A DNA stretch of 64,000 bases from Lutimaribacter saemankumensis (GCF_900100005.1 NZ_FNEB01000009.1:1-64000), one strand, 5' to 3'. Counted from the stretch's first letter, positions 54,305 through 62,927 are shown. Translations and numbers: made by a program. Notes: generated from the letters alone by a model not told the origin.

Positions 54305-54464
54305 TAATACTCCGCTGCTTTCTATCGGTCTGCTTCAAGCCGCTGATTGTGGGCAGTTTTTATCATAGCAAAAAAGGCCTTCGACGCGCCACTCGAACTG
54401 AGCTAATTTTTTAGATAGGCCGATAGCATTACATGGTCCAGTTTGCACTTATTTTGGATTTGTC

Positions 54465-55175
54465 TTAGCGGACCAATGATGCGCAAAGGGGGCACTGAGG
54501 AAGGGTGGTAGTGCGGCGCTTGTCATATTTGACAGACTTGCCGCTCGACTTCCTGCCTGGGATGCAGGGTTGTAGCCCTTTGTCTTTCAAGGCCTCGCGG
54601 AACCAGTCTGCGTCATATCCGCGATCTCCCAGAAGCCATTCGGCCTTCGGAAAATCGGCCAGTAGCGCCGCCGTTCCGGTGTAGTCGCTGACCTGGCCGG
54701 CAGTCATGAAGAACCGAATGGGGTGCCCGGCGGTATCGGTGACAGCATGCAACTTGGCCTCTCTCGGGACATTGCTACGCGATGCCCTGCCGGTCATCGG
54801 TTCATACCGCCCTTGGTTCGCCCGATCAGTCGTCCGCGCCACCCCTTTTACCCCGCAGGCTGGATGCCATGCGGTGGGCTTTCAAATAGGTTGCATCGAT
54901 CATGATAGGCTTTTGATCCGTCGCCTCAGTGGCCGGTCCCTCGAAGATCCGGGCGAACACGCCCATCTCACTCCAGCACTTCCAGCGATTGTAGAGCGTC
55001 TTGGGTGGGCCATATTCCTTCGGCGCATCGCACCAACGTAAGCCATTGCGATTGATGAAGATTATCCCGCTCAGGACACGCCGGTCGTCGACCCGTGGTT
55101 CGTCATGGCTCTTTGGAAAGAAAAGCTATAACCGCGCATCTTCTCGTCGGTCAGCCAGAAAAGATTGCTCACCAT
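54465..55175 (-). pseudogene. Decayed IS5/IS427-type transposase
   Basis: Reading from ATG at 55175, MVSNLFWLTDEKMRG is followed by a frame change, then LFFPKSHDEPRVDDRRVLSG, IDATYLKAHRMASSLRGKRGG, another frame change (RGRLIGRTKGGMN) with extra bases, and LHAVTDTAGHPIRFF to KYDKRR at 54513. The usual C-terminal block (RIEIMFGRLKDWRR...) is missing. At least two frame breaks and a 3' truncation mean no active enzyme. It separates the arabinose operon from the sulfotransferase-like gene. Confidence 0.85.
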
Positions 55176-55244
55176 ACTCCCATCAGTTTGGGAGTTTGAA
55201 TCACGCAGCAGTGCAATACTCAAGACAATTGATGGGTCCCGGGC

Positions 55245-56093
55245 CTAGGAGCCTCTGACACGAGCTTTCCAAGCTTCAAGAAGATATTTCCAAGGGTATC
55301 TCCGAGCATGCTCGCTAGATCTATTAGCTGCAGAAAGCTCTTCCCTCATGCGATTAATCTCCTCCTGGTAGATTTTCAGTTCATTTCTGCTCTGCAGTAA
55401 CAGCCTTTTTAAAGCTGCAAATTCCAAATCATTAGACTGAGGGGCTTCGCCCCCGAGTTCTCTACCGCTGCGTACACGTGAAGGGTCCGCTAGCTTTTTC
55501 TGCGCACGTATAGCAATCTCATATTCTAAATCTATTACGTTAGACAACGAATGGAACAAATATTCCGCATCATAAATGAACCGAGGGTAATCAAGAAATA
55601 CAAAAGGAATATCTTTGGTAACACAGTACTGTACAAGATCATGAAAACCAACTGCCAGAACACGTTTTTCATCCTCGACGTTAAATGGCACGACCATACC
55701 GCCGGGTGTCTGGGCCCAGTGCTCCCAACTTCTCGAAAGAGTCTTCATCCAGGGATGCTTTTTGTGAGCAGCTACCCTTTCAATAGTTACGCGGCTGGAC
55801 GCGGCATCATTCAGTGAACGCATAGGAATAATCACCGCATCAATTGAAAGCCCTTCGTGTGACAAGGCCAAGTCAGGATCAAAGATTATCCACGGCGATT
55901 TAATTACGTATGGTAACTTGCCGATATTTTCCGGAAGTGGATAATTCTCAAGTCCCGCGTTAGCATCTGCATCTAATTTGCTAGAAGGGTTTTTCCGCAA
56001 GCGCGTTTCAAAGCCGCATTCATGTAGGTATTCTACCAAAAAGCTGGTCCCGGCTCTCCCGGTACCTGTGATTATGATATGATTACTAGACAA
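55245..56093 (-). CDS. Sulfotransferase-like P-loop protein
   Basis: 282 residues. N-terminal IIITGTGRAGTSFLVEYLHECGF (about 5-27) is the PAPS-binding P-loop form of sulfotransferases; the 3'-phosphate motif may be MRSLNDAASSR at about 91-101. The C-terminal third (about 225-265) is a likely coiled coil. Base composition is AT-rich with ATA and AGA codons, so it is recent foreign DNA. The acceptor could be the glycan made by the neighbouring genes, but this is inference. Confidence 0.65.
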   Translation of the reverse strand: MSSNHIIITGTGRAGTSFLVEYLHECGFETRLRKNPSSKLDADANAGLENYPLPENIGKLPYVIKSPWIIFDPDLALSHEGLSIDAVIIPMRSLNDAASSRVTIERVAAHKKHPWMKTLSRSWEHWAQTPGGMVVPFNVEDEKRVLAVGFHDLVQYCVTKDIPFVFLDYPRFIYDAEYLFHSLSNVIDLEYEIAIRAQKKLADPSRVRSGRELGGEAPQSNDLEFAALKRLLLQSRNELKIYQEEINRMREELSAANRSSEHARRYPWKYLLEAWKARVRGS

Positions 56094-56282
56094 GGTTTTA
56101 TATCCTAAATCCTATCCACCATATGCTGGGACTGAACACCTAGGTACCCTGCGGCATTTGCTAACGGTGGCTTTTGAAGAATCCCAACGGCGCCCTGATG
56201 AAGAATAACTAATCAACTGAATTATCCAACCCAAAGATAATCCTGCCTCCGTCTTGCGGCCGGTATTCAGGGTGTTTCGATT

Positions 56283-56366
56283 TGGTGCCCCCTCCCGGAC
56301 TTGAACCGGGACGCCCGAACGCCAGGGATTTTAAGTCCCATGCGTCTACCATTCCGCCAAGGGGGC
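56283..56366 (-). tRNA. tRNA-Leu(UAA)
   Basis: 84 nt on the minus strand with an encoded CCA. 5' GCCCCCT pairs with AGGGGGC; anticodon loop CTTAAAA gives UAA; the variable arm is of class II size. It lies inside the island, 6 nt from the next tRNA. It reads UUA, a codon rare in the host but used in the island cargo. Confidence 0.92.
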
Positions 56367-56372
56367 GCCGCG

Positions 56373-56449
56373 TGGTAGGCCCGGCAGGACTTGAACCCGC
56401 AACCAAAGCGTTATGAGCGCTCTGCTCTAACCAATTGAGCTACGGGCCC
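56373..56449 (-). tRNA. tRNA with CAU anticodon (Met elongator or Ile2)
   Basis: 77 nt on the minus strand with encoded CCA. Anticodon arm GAGCG-CTCATAA-CGCTT gives CAU. Acceptor 5' GGGCCCG with CGGGCCT leaves a G1-U72 wobble. C4-G69 and C5-G68 pairs are those used by TilS to mark tRNA-Ile2 in E. coli, so AUA-reading tRNA-Ile2 is possible, but elongator tRNA-Met cannot be excluded. Confidence 0.9.
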
Positions 56450-56499
56450 ACGCACGCGGCGTTGTAGTCTGAGGCAATAGCGCTGTCACGCCTGCGTTT

Positions 56500-58011
56500 T
56501 CACTTCCAGTCATCTGGATCGAAAGGGTCGTCCGGCGCAGTCGTGCTCATCGCCCCCGGGTCCGAAAGTGTAACCCCGTAACCTGTATTTGATTTCAATG
56601 GGTTATCTGACTGCGCAAGTGTAACCTCTGGATCGGGGTTACGCTTCGGTGTCCCGCTAACCTGTTGATTTTGTTGCAGGGTTACGGGGTTACACTTTGA
56701 TGCCGTGTACCGGGCGGCCGCCGCCTCCACCTCGGACCGCAGGTAGACACGGGTCGAGGTGCCATTCAGCTTGAGAACCTTCGCCTTGATGCCGAATGGT
56801 TTCATCAACTTGGCAACGGTCGTCGAGGTCAGCGGCTTGCCATGCCGCCATTCGGCCCAGGGGCGATCCTCGAGGCCTATGAGGTCTGCGACGATCTCTG
56901 AAGACGCAATCCGATCCGGTCGCCCCGTCCGGGTGGCGAACAGCTCGGCAATGTCATGCAGCATCATCACGCCTGCCGGTTCCTCGCTGTCGTCCTGAGA
57001 CTGCGATTGGCCTGCGTAGGCCGTGGCGATGCGGTCTGGCCACGCGCCGCCCAGGGCAGCTGCCAGGCGCCACAGGGGCGTGAAGTTGTCCTGCAGCCGG
57101 TCATTGCCACAGACAGGCGGCTCGTCTGCCATGGCGCCAATGCGAATGGCCGTGTCTGCCGCCCATCGCGCGATCTGGCGACGGACGCGCAGCATCTGCT
57201 CGTGAAGATCGACCGGCATGCGGTCGACCGTTTCCTCGGGCAGCTTGCGGCGGAGGCCGATGAGGATGCACCGGCTCATCAGGGTGTCGCGCTGGCTGCC
57301 GATCCCGGCGATCACCATCGGGCACCAGGTCGAGAAGGGCGTCGGAACGTGCTCGCCATTGATCTCCTGTACCCGGATCACGCGGGCGGCGCGGCGGCTA
57401 TGGCCGGAGTTCAGGATCCCGGCCAGTTCCTCGTTCTGCTTCATCCACGTATCGGCCTCGTCCAGAAGCAGGGTTGGCTTCCAGGCTTCGATGGCGCGGA
57501 AGATGGCGGCCGAGCTGGCATTCGAGACGATGAAGCCGCGATGCGCCAAGGCATCGATCACTTCGAGCAGGGTGGACTTGCCACAGGCCCGCGTCGGGCT
57601 GGTGATGAGCAGGCGCGGCCACAGCCGCCACGTGTCCATCAGGTAGGTGCCAAGAACCCAGAGCGTTGCGCAATCCACATCCGCATCGGTGCCAAAGACG
57701 ACATGCGCCCGCAGCCGGTCCCGGATTTCTTCGGCGAGGGATGCGCCCTCGACCGGGTCATGCCACGGCTCCAGCTCTTCGATCAGGTCTGCAGGCTTGC
57801 CTTCATCCTTGTCCAGATCGCGTGGACGGGCTTTCTCAACCTCTCTATCCAGAACGGACGCACGCCAGCCCAGTCGGATTGCTGCGTTCTTGCGCTCGGT
57901 TTCATAGGCGGCGGGGGACAACCCCGCCAGCCTCTGGATTTCCGCCTGCGCATCGACCGAACTTGTATCTTCGACCTTGGGCAGGTCGTCCCAATCATCT
58001 CCGTCCATCAT
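56500..58011 (-). CDS. DUF3631-type P-loop ATPase of mobile elements
   Basis: 503 residues from the ATG at 58011, overlapping the previous stop by 4 bp. Walker A-like TSPTRACGKSTLLEVIDAL (about 165-183) and Walker B PTLLLDEADTWM (about 210-221) resemble DnaB/primase-associated helicase-like proteins. The DUF3631 part (about 280-400) follows. The tail is acidic and low complexity. It probably drives replication or maintenance of the element after excision. It ends a five-gene run of small island genes that starts with alpA. Confidence 0.85.
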   Translation of the reverse strand: MMDGDDWDDLPKVEDTSSVDAQAEIQRLAGLSPAAYETERKNAAIRLGWRASVLDREVEKARPRDLDKDEGKPADLIEELEPWHDPVEGASLAEEIRDRLRAHVVFGTDADVDCATLWVLGTYLMDTWRLWPRLLITSPTRACGKSTLLEVIDALAHRGFIVSNASSAAIFRAIEAWKPTLLLDEADTWMKQNEELAGILNSGHSRRAARVIRVQEINGEHVPTPFSTWCPMVIAGIGSQRDTLMSRCILIGLRRKLPEETVDRMPVDLHEQMLRVRRQIARWAADTAIRIGAMADEPPVCGNDRLQDNFTPLWRLAAALGGAWPDRIATAYAGQSQSQDDSEEPAGVMMLHDIAELFATRTGRPDRIASSEIVADLIGLEDRPWAEWRHGKPLTSTTVAKLMKPFGIKAKVLKLNGTSTRVYLRSEVEAAAARYTASKCNPVTLQQNQQVSGTPKRNPDPEVTLAQSDNPLKSNTGYGVTLSDPGAMSTTAPDDPFDPDDWK

Positions 58012-58370
58012 GCGCGGCCTCCTTTCGTCACGGCCTTGAGGAAGGCGGCACGCTCGGCATCGGGGAACCCGCGCCACAGGGCCTTGAACACGTTCTTTCG
58101 GAAGGGCAGGGGCAGCAGGGCCTTCGGGGCCCGCTCCATCCCTGTCAGGGTGTAGGCGACCAGCTCGTGCGGTGGCGCCGCCAAAGCCCAATACCGGGCA
58201 TCCGCGTAGAGCGTGCCGAACGGATCATGGCGCGGTCCGCCGGTCTCAACGGCCTCCAGCCATGCCGTGCAGATCGCATTTGCGTGCGTCAGCTCGCACT
58301 GCTCAAGGGCAAAGACAGCCGCCTCGGCCCAACCAAGGCGCAGACGGACATCAGGTGTCATGTTGCTCAT
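58008..58370 (-). CDS. Island protein of unknown function
   Basis: 120 residues from the ATG at 58370, overlapping the stop of the gene before it by 3 bp in an ATGA. An all-helical, mildly basic protein (LGWAEAAVFALEQCELTHANAICTAWLEAVE; FRKNVFKALWRGFPDAERAAFLKAVTKGG). Not recognised. ATGA coupling on both sides shows it is real. Confidence 0.75.
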   Translation of the reverse strand: MSNMTPDVRLRLGWAEAAVFALEQCELTHANAICTAWLEAVETGGPRHDPFGTLYADARYWALAAPPHELVAYTLTGMERAPKALLPLPFRKNVFKALWRGFPDAERAAFLKAVTKGGRA

Positions 58371-58564
58371 CACCGGCCCTCCCCGAAGCAGAGGCTGGCG
58401 ATCAGACGTGCGGTATGGGCGTCCAAGCCGTGGCGCTGCTGTAAACGTCGTGTTTGCAGGTCGCGTCTTTTGGTGTATTCTTCCCATGTCAATCCCATGT
58501 GACAACTTTCGGCCTCGGTGGTGCGTTGCCGCGCACCGCCGGGCCGTTTCCATTTCTGGCTCAT
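58370..58564 (-). CDS. Small island protein of unknown function
   Basis: 64 residues, basic, with MGLTWEEYTKRRDLQTRRLQQRHGLDAHTARLIASLCFG, which could be a short helical DNA-binding segment. Both ends overlap neighbours by ATGA, which supports translation. No family recognised. Confidence 0.65.
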   Translation of the reverse strand: MSQKWKRPGGARQRTTEAESCHMGLTWEEYTKRRDLQTRRLQQRHGLDAHTARLIASLCFGEGR

Positions 58565-58842
58565 AGCGATCCTCCAAAATGTTCGGGCAAAGTTGCGAGC
58601 ACGGCCCAGGCAGCCGGGTCAACACGCGCGCACAGGCTGGCGCAGAGGCGCACCAGCGCGGTCCGTGTGCGACAGTATTGCAGGGACCGCCAAGGCCGCT
58701 CCGCGCCACCTTTCTTGCGCCGTTGCAGGATCCACTGGGTGTTGTCCCTGCAGACGATCACCCTGTGGCGCGAGCAAAGGCGGGCGATGACGCCCGCGAA
58801 GTGGTCGGAGGTTTCGTGGTGGGTGCGGTGGAGAACCAGCAT
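58561..58842 (-). CDS. Small island protein of unknown function
   Basis: 93 residues with several Cys and His (HRTHHETSDHFAGV, ARLCSRHRVIVCRD, QYCRTRTALVRLCASLCA). Not recognised. It begins one base after alpA ends and overlaps the next gene by 4 bp, so it is part of the alpA-led operon. Confidence 0.65.
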   Translation of the reverse strand: MLVLHRTHHETSDHFAGVIARLCSRHRVIVCRDNTQWILQRRKKGGAERPWRSLQYCRTRTALVRLCASLCARVDPAAWAVLATLPEHFGGSL

Positions 58843-58843
58843 C

Positions 58844-59083
58844 TCAGGCCCTCCGCGGTTCGCGGCTTTCTAGCCACGCGTTAATTTCGCTCTCGCGCCA
58901 GGCAACAAGGCGGGCGCCAAGTTTCACGGGCTTGGGGAATTCCCCACGTTTCATCCAGTCGTAAATTGTCGAGCGGGAAAGCCCTGTCCGGGCCTCCACC
59001 ATGTGGCGGCGGAGTAAACTCTCCTGTTTAGGCTCTCCCGCTCTAGCATTTGGTCGGGCGAGATCACGCTGAGTATTAGACAT
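58844..59083 (-). CDS. AlpA-family excisionase/regulator
   Basis: 79 residues. The helix-turn-helix VEARTGLSRSTIYDWMKRGEFPKPVKLGARLVAWRESEINAWLESR is the AlpA hallmark. AlpA proteins of P4-like elements activate the integrase or act in excision. First of a coupled run of small genes; the integrase unit lies 80 bp upstream on the same strand. Confidence 0.92.
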   Translation of the reverse strand: MSNTQRDLARPNARAGEPKQESLLRRHMVEARTGLSRSTIYDWMKRGEFPKPVKLGARLVAWRESEINAWLESREPRRA

Positions 59084-59162
59084 ACTCGGCTCCTTTCGGG
59101 TTTAGTAAGCACTGACCGAAAGATGCCGGAGTGGGCCTCAAGATTTTACAGGGGTAAAATCG

Positions 59163-59969
59163 CTATTTTGGCTCCGGAACAAGATCATCAAGAATATCAT
59201 CAAGATTTTGCAAGCGCTCTTTTGGGCCGAATGAAAACGGCCAGGCTAGTGGAGCATGTTCAATAAAGAGAAAGTTCATCAACTCTTCACTTGGCTGATA
59301 TTTGTCGATCTTGGTATTCGACTTTTCGTAGTAGACTTTTGCTAGCCAATCTTCACTGCATTGAGCTGGCGTGCCTCTAAGAGAGATAGTAGCCACCTCT
59401 AGTGCGTCGTTTACGGTGGAGCCTATGTCTGACAATTTCTCCCGTTTTAGAAGATCGATAGTCTCAGCGGGCAAAGACACTTGAAATAGAATATCATCGG
59501 GATCAAGCGTCCAGCCAAAATTCTTAATTTGTTCTTGAGTTGAAACTATTTTCTTGACCGTAGAAACTCGCCAGTGGTTCAACGCTTGCCCGCGTGCTTT
59601 TGCTATCGGATTGTTTCCTCGTCCTCTCTTCCCCAAGCTTTCTCCTCGCAAGGCTGCTCCAAAAATCGCGCAGATGCATTCAAGCAAAAAGACAGGCGGA
59701 GCTATGCCGTTCCGTTCGCAGAACAACAAACCATCAAGCGCCGCGAGAGCATTGCCTTCTGATGCTGCGAGCAGAATTTCAGTAAATTCGGCTTCTTCTG
59801 CCGCACATAGAGAGGTGGAAATCTCACCCTCGGAGTGCTGATGCCAAAACTTTAAATATTCTAGGCGCAGTTTCCCGTTCGAGAACGCAGCATTCAAGTA
59901 TCCGCCCAGAAAATCATCCAAGTCTTCGTTTGACACGGCATAGACTAGCGGATTTTTTTCTTCACTCAT
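59163..59969 (-). CDS. Unknown protein coupled to the integrase
   Basis: 268 residues, mostly helical, AT-rich coding. Segments such as LDDFLGGYLNAAF, RGRGNNPIAKARGQALNHWRVSTVKKIV and LLKREKLSDIGSTVNDALEVA have no family I recognise. Its ATG overlaps the integrase stop (ATGA), so both are made together. It could be an integrase accessory or a cargo gene such as a defence factor; no evidence decides. Confidence 0.7.
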   Translation of the reverse strand: MSEEKNPLVYAVSNEDLDDFLGGYLNAAFSNGKLRLEYLKFWHQHSEGEISTSLCAAEEAEFTEILLAASEGNALAALDGLLFCERNGIAPPVFLLECICAIFGAALRGESLGKRGRGNNPIAKARGQALNHWRVSTVKKIVSTQEQIKNFGWTLDPDDILFQVSLPAETIDLLKREKLSDIGSTVNDALEVATISLRGTPAQCSEDWLAKVYYEKSNTKIDKYQPSEELMNFLFIEHAPLAWPFSFGPKERLQNLDDILDDLVPEPK

Positions 59970-61249
59970 TTCTGGAGCCTAAGCTTTATTAACTTCTTGG
60001 CGCCACCTTCCGTATTTTTAAGAAACTCTGCCCAGGCGCTCATCATCTCTCGACGCCGCTCCAGCATGTCTGAGCGCTGGTAGGCCCGCTCGACATCGGA
60101 GCCAACGGTGTGTGCGAGAGCGAGCTCAGCCATGTCGCGTGGATAGCCCTGTTCAGCCGCCCATTGTCGGAAAGTGGATCGTAGACCATGCGGGACAGCC
60201 GGACGCTTGCTGCGCGGATCGAGATAGCCCTGTAGGCCTTGTTCGATCTCTGCTTTGTGCAGGCGCCTCATGACTGCCGAAAGGCTCATGTCAGAGAGAG
60301 CGCCTCCACGTGGTGCAAAGAAGATATGATGACTTACGGTGATGCGCGGCAGGCTCTTCAGAAGAGAAATTGCTTCTTCGGTTAATGGTACGCGGTGCGG
60401 ATTGCCGCTTGCTGGTATCTTGCTCGAAGCGCGTCCTGGCTGAATGGTCCATATACGAGCGGTCAAATCAATCTCATCCCAAGTTGCAAGGCGCACGGCG
60501 CCGGATCGAGAGGCCGTGAGCATCGCAAACTGCAATGCCTTTGCAGCCATCCCTTCTCGATTGGAAAGGTCTACCCACCAGCGGGAAACATCCCTGAGCG
60601 CAAGCGCTGGTTGGTTGTCCTTGTTCGCGACCTTTGCAGGTTTGGGCAGAATTTCAGAAAGATTGCCTTTCCACCGGGCTGGGTTGTCGCCAGACCGATG
60701 CCCAGCAACGGTTGCCCACGAAAGAACATTTTCGATGCGACCACGAAGCCGCTTGGCAGTTTCCGTCTTTTCCCACCAGATCGGCTCCAGTACGCGCAAG
60801 ATGTCCTGCACCGCTATCTCGGCAACCAGCTTTGAACCAAGAATGGGGATTGCGTACGTGTCGAGTGTGGATCGCCATTGTTTGCGATGCTTCTCATTGC
60901 GAAATTCCGTCAGTTTGATGGACAGATATTTTTCGACTGCTTGTGAGAAGCTAAGCTTTTCGCTTGCTTCGCGTCTTTCGGCGAGTGGATCCCCTCCCAA
61001 CATGGCCTTCCCGTGGTTTTCCAATGCACGCTCACGAGCTTTGGCCAGAGGAACAGCAGGGGGGCTACCAAGTCCAAGTTCGCAGCGCTTGCCCCGAATA
61101 GTGATGCGTTGCACCCATTGCTTTGAGCCGTTTGTCCTTACGCGTAGGAACAGGCCGTGCCCATCGAAATACTTGCCTGGCTCTGAAACGGTCTCGACGA
61201 AGCGTGCCGTGAGCTTGCGTTCTTGCCTTCTGATGTTCGCCTTGGGCAT
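59966..61249 (-). CDS. P4-type tyrosine integrase
   Basis: 427 residues. The N-terminal DUF4102-like arm-binding domain (FDGHGLFLRVRTNGSKQWVQR, GLGSPPAVPLAKARE) is followed by a core-binding domain and the catalytic domain with Arg248 (ASRSGAVR), His354 and Arg357 (PHGLRSTFR), His380 (LAHTVGSDVE) and Tyr390. All catalytic residues are intact. It starts 143 bp from attR and faces inward. It most likely catalyses integration into tRNA-Arg. Confidence 0.95.
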   Translation of the reverse strand: MPKANIRRQERKLTARFVETVSEPGKYFDGHGLFLRVRTNGSKQWVQRITIRGKRCELGLGSPPAVPLAKARERALENHGKAMLGGDPLAERREASEKLSFSQAVEKYLSIKLTEFRNEKHRKQWRSTLDTYAIPILGSKLVAEIAVQDILRVLEPIWWEKTETAKRLRGRIENVLSWATVAGHRSGDNPARWKGNLSEILPKPAKVANKDNQPALALRDVSRWWVDLSNREGMAAKALQFAMLTASRSGAVRLATWDEIDLTARIWTIQPGRASSKIPASGNPHRVPLTEEAISLLKSLPRITVSHHIFFAPRGGALSDMSLSAVMRRLHKAEIEQGLQGYLDPRSKRPAVPHGLRSTFRQWAAEQGYPRDMAELALAHTVGSDVERAYQRSDMLERRREMMSAWAEFLKNTEGGAKKLIKLRLQK

Positions 61250-61391
61250 TTATCCCCCACTCTGTCCCCCACGTAAGCGAGGAACTAGGTGGAGTGTGCC
61301 GGAATATCTCGTACTCGAAAAGCCTTAAAATCTCAATTTTTATTGAACAACCACGGTATCCGCCGGAACTTCAAGGAGTTACGGATGGCGG

Positions 61392-61406
61392 CTCCCCAGT
61401 CCGCCA
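61392..61406 (+). repeat. Attachment site attR
   Basis: Exact copy of the last 15 nt of tRNA-Arg(ACG), CTCCCCAGTCCGCCA, without the rest of a tRNA. Confidence 0.9.
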
Positions 61407-61475
61407 CTTTCCCCTGAAATAATTTGCACATACGCCAGTGGTGGCGACGGTGATCGCGGCACCCGCACCAGTTAA

Positions 61476-61508
61476 AACTGCGCGGTTTTTCCGTTAATCC
61501 GCGCGGGT
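61476..61508 (-). terminator. Hairpin at the end of tdk
   Basis: AACTGCGCGGTT (61476-61487) and ATCCGCGCGGGT (61497-61508), again 21 bp apart, can form a GCGCGG/CCGCGC stem on the minus strand followed by AGTTTTAA. The second copy covers the last codons of tdk. Probably its terminator; it resembles the motif pairs at 5831 and 43322. Confidence 0.4.
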
Positions 61509-62090
61509 TTGCCCGTCGCCCACCGCCTCGCGCCAGTGGCGCCGGCAGAGGCTGACATAGGTCTCGTTTCCACCGATCTGAACCTGGGCGCCGTCGCGCA
61601 GGGCGCGGCCTGATGCATCCTTGCGCACCACCATCGTTGCCTTCTTTCCGCAGTGGCAGATGGTGCGGACCTCGCGCATCTCGTCCGCAAGCGCCAGCAA
61701 TGTGGCCGAGCCCGGAAAAAGCTGCCCGCGAAAGTCGACGCGCAGCCCGTAGGCCATCACCGGCACGCCAAGGTCATCCACCGCGCGGGCGAGTTGCCAG
61801 ACCTGCGCCTCTTCCAGAAACTGGGCCTCGTCGATAAAGACACAGGCGACCGGGCTGACCTGCAGCCGTTGGGCGATCTTTTCGAACAGGTCTTCGCCCG
61901 GGGCAAATGTGTCGGCATCGCTTCCTATTCCGATCCGGCTGGCGATGCGGCCTTGCCCCTCGCGCGTGTCGAGTTGCGCCGTCAGCAGGTAGGTGTCCAT
62001 CCCACGCTCGCGGTAGTTATGCGCCGCCTGAAGCAGCACGGTGGACTTGCCCGCGTTCATTGTCGAATAATGGAAATAGAGCTTTGCCAT
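61494..62090 (-). CDS. tdk: Thymidine kinase (type II)
   Basis: 198 residues from the ATG at 62090 (MAKLYFHYSTMNAGKST); the longer frame adds an unlikely leader. P-loop STMNAGKST at about 9-17, FIDEAQFL with catalytic Glu at about 87-94, and zinc ligands in CHCGKKA and LCRRHW near the C-terminus. It phosphorylates thymidine in salvage. First host gene right of the island. Confidence 0.95.
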   Translation of the reverse strand: MAKLYFHYSTMNAGKSTVLLQAAHNYRERGMDTYLLTAQLDTREGQGRIASRIGIGSDADTFAPGEDLFEKIAQRLQVSPVACVFIDEAQFLEEAQVWQLARAVDDLGVPVMAYGLRVDFRGQLFPGSATLLALADEMREVRTICHCGKKATMVVRKDASGRALRDGAQVQIGGNETYVSLCRRHWREAVGDGQTRAD

Positions 62091-62468
62091 GGCTGCGGAA
62101 TAATCCTGCCCGCACGTGCTTGGCAAGACTGCTTGATGCATCGCGGTGGTGGGTTTGGCGATGGTCTTTGCGTTCGGGCCGCGGCTGACACCGGCATCGG
62201 ATGGTCCTCACGGGGCAGTTGCGGATTGACTGCCGCCCTCGCGTTCCGCGCGCTGAAGGTACAAAATGCACCCACGCGCACGCCGTCCAGAGGCCGTGCT
62301 GCCGTTCCCGGCAGCAAAGGCGCGAAATCCCTCCAAGGCCGGCGCAGCGCGTGCTGACCATTCGGAAAACGCCGAAAAACATGGGGTTTCTTGACGCATG
62401 ACAAATGTATTCAAAGCTATTAATGGGACATTTACACATGGTTTCCCCAACGGGGCGAAAGGTAGAAG
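62091..62468. other. 378-bp divergent spacer between tdk and the CII-like gene
   Basis: No supported gene. A good -35 (TTGACG at 62391-62396) lacks a well-placed -10. The last 80 bp are AT-richer and probably hold the control region of the CII-like/LuxR pair. Confidence 0.4.
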
Positions 62469-62927
62469 ATGAGCGCGGTCAGCAGTTACTTGAAGAAACA
62501 CACCGAAGCGCTGGTCAAGGATGTGGGGGTTGAGCAGGCCTGCGTACTGACCGGAAAATCCAAGGCGACGCTGGGGCGCTACTACTCGGATCATGCCGAG
62601 CATTCCGAGCGTTTCATGCCGATCGACGCGGTGGCCGCACTGGAAGAAGCGTCCAGCTATCCGCATGTCACCAGCGCGTTGGCCGAGCTCAAGGGGATCA
62701 CCCTTGCGATGGACGAACGCCGCCCCAACCGGCCCAGCGGCGGCGGCGTGAATTCGGATGTGATCGCGCTGAGCCAGCGCTTTGCCCTGCTGATGGCGGA
62801 ATACCAGCAATCAATCGAGGACGGCGTCATAACCGCGAACGAAGCCAAGCGGCTTCTGAAAGAGACCCTGGCCCTGCAACAGGTGCTTCTGGATATGAAG
62901 CTGCACCTGGAGGAAGAAACCGCGTGA
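62469..62927 (+). CDS. CII-like helix-turn-helix protein
   Basis: 152 residues. YLKKHTEALVKDVGVEQACVLTGKSKATLGRYYSD (about 7-41) reads as a DNA-binding domain like phage CII/CP76-type regulators; the rest has a helical tail (ALLMAEYQQSIEDGVITANEAKRLLKETLAL) suited to oligomerisation. It shares a base with the following LuxR gene (TGATG), so the two are coupled. It may be a domesticated phage regulator. Family call is tentative. Confidence 0.65.
   Translation: MSAVSSYLKKHTEALVKDVGVEQACVLTGKSKATLGRYYSDHAEHSERFMPIDAVAALEEASSYPHVTSALAELKGITLAMDERRPNRPSGGGVNSDVIALSQRFALLMAEYQQSIEDGVITANEAKRLLKETLALQQVLLDMKLHLEEETA

Larger units (their letters stand above)
47507..61406. mobile_element. 13.9 kb genomic island in tRNA-Arg(ACG)
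   Basis: Bounded by identical 15-bp sequences (47507-47521 in the tRNA; 61392-61406 next to the integrase). It carries a P4-type integrase, an AlpA regulator, phage-like small genes, an IS remnant, a polyprenyl-phosphate arabinose operon, a GT-C-like glycosyltransferase, a sulfotransferase-like gene and two tRNAs. No conjugation or capsid genes are visible, so it would need a helper for transfer. Flanks on both sides are ordinary host genes. Confidence 0.9.

Noticed and set aside
54465-54842. Intact transposase gene
   Set aside because: The readable part is only the middle of an IS5-type enzyme, with frame breaks upstream and the C-terminus missing.
47522-56366. Second island attached at tRNA-Leu
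   Set aside because: No copy of the tRNA-Leu 3' end was found on the far side, so one island with tRNA-Arg att sites explains the region better.
47445-61406. CRISPR array or cas genes in the island
   Set aside because: No regularly spaced repeats and no Cas-like proteins were seen.
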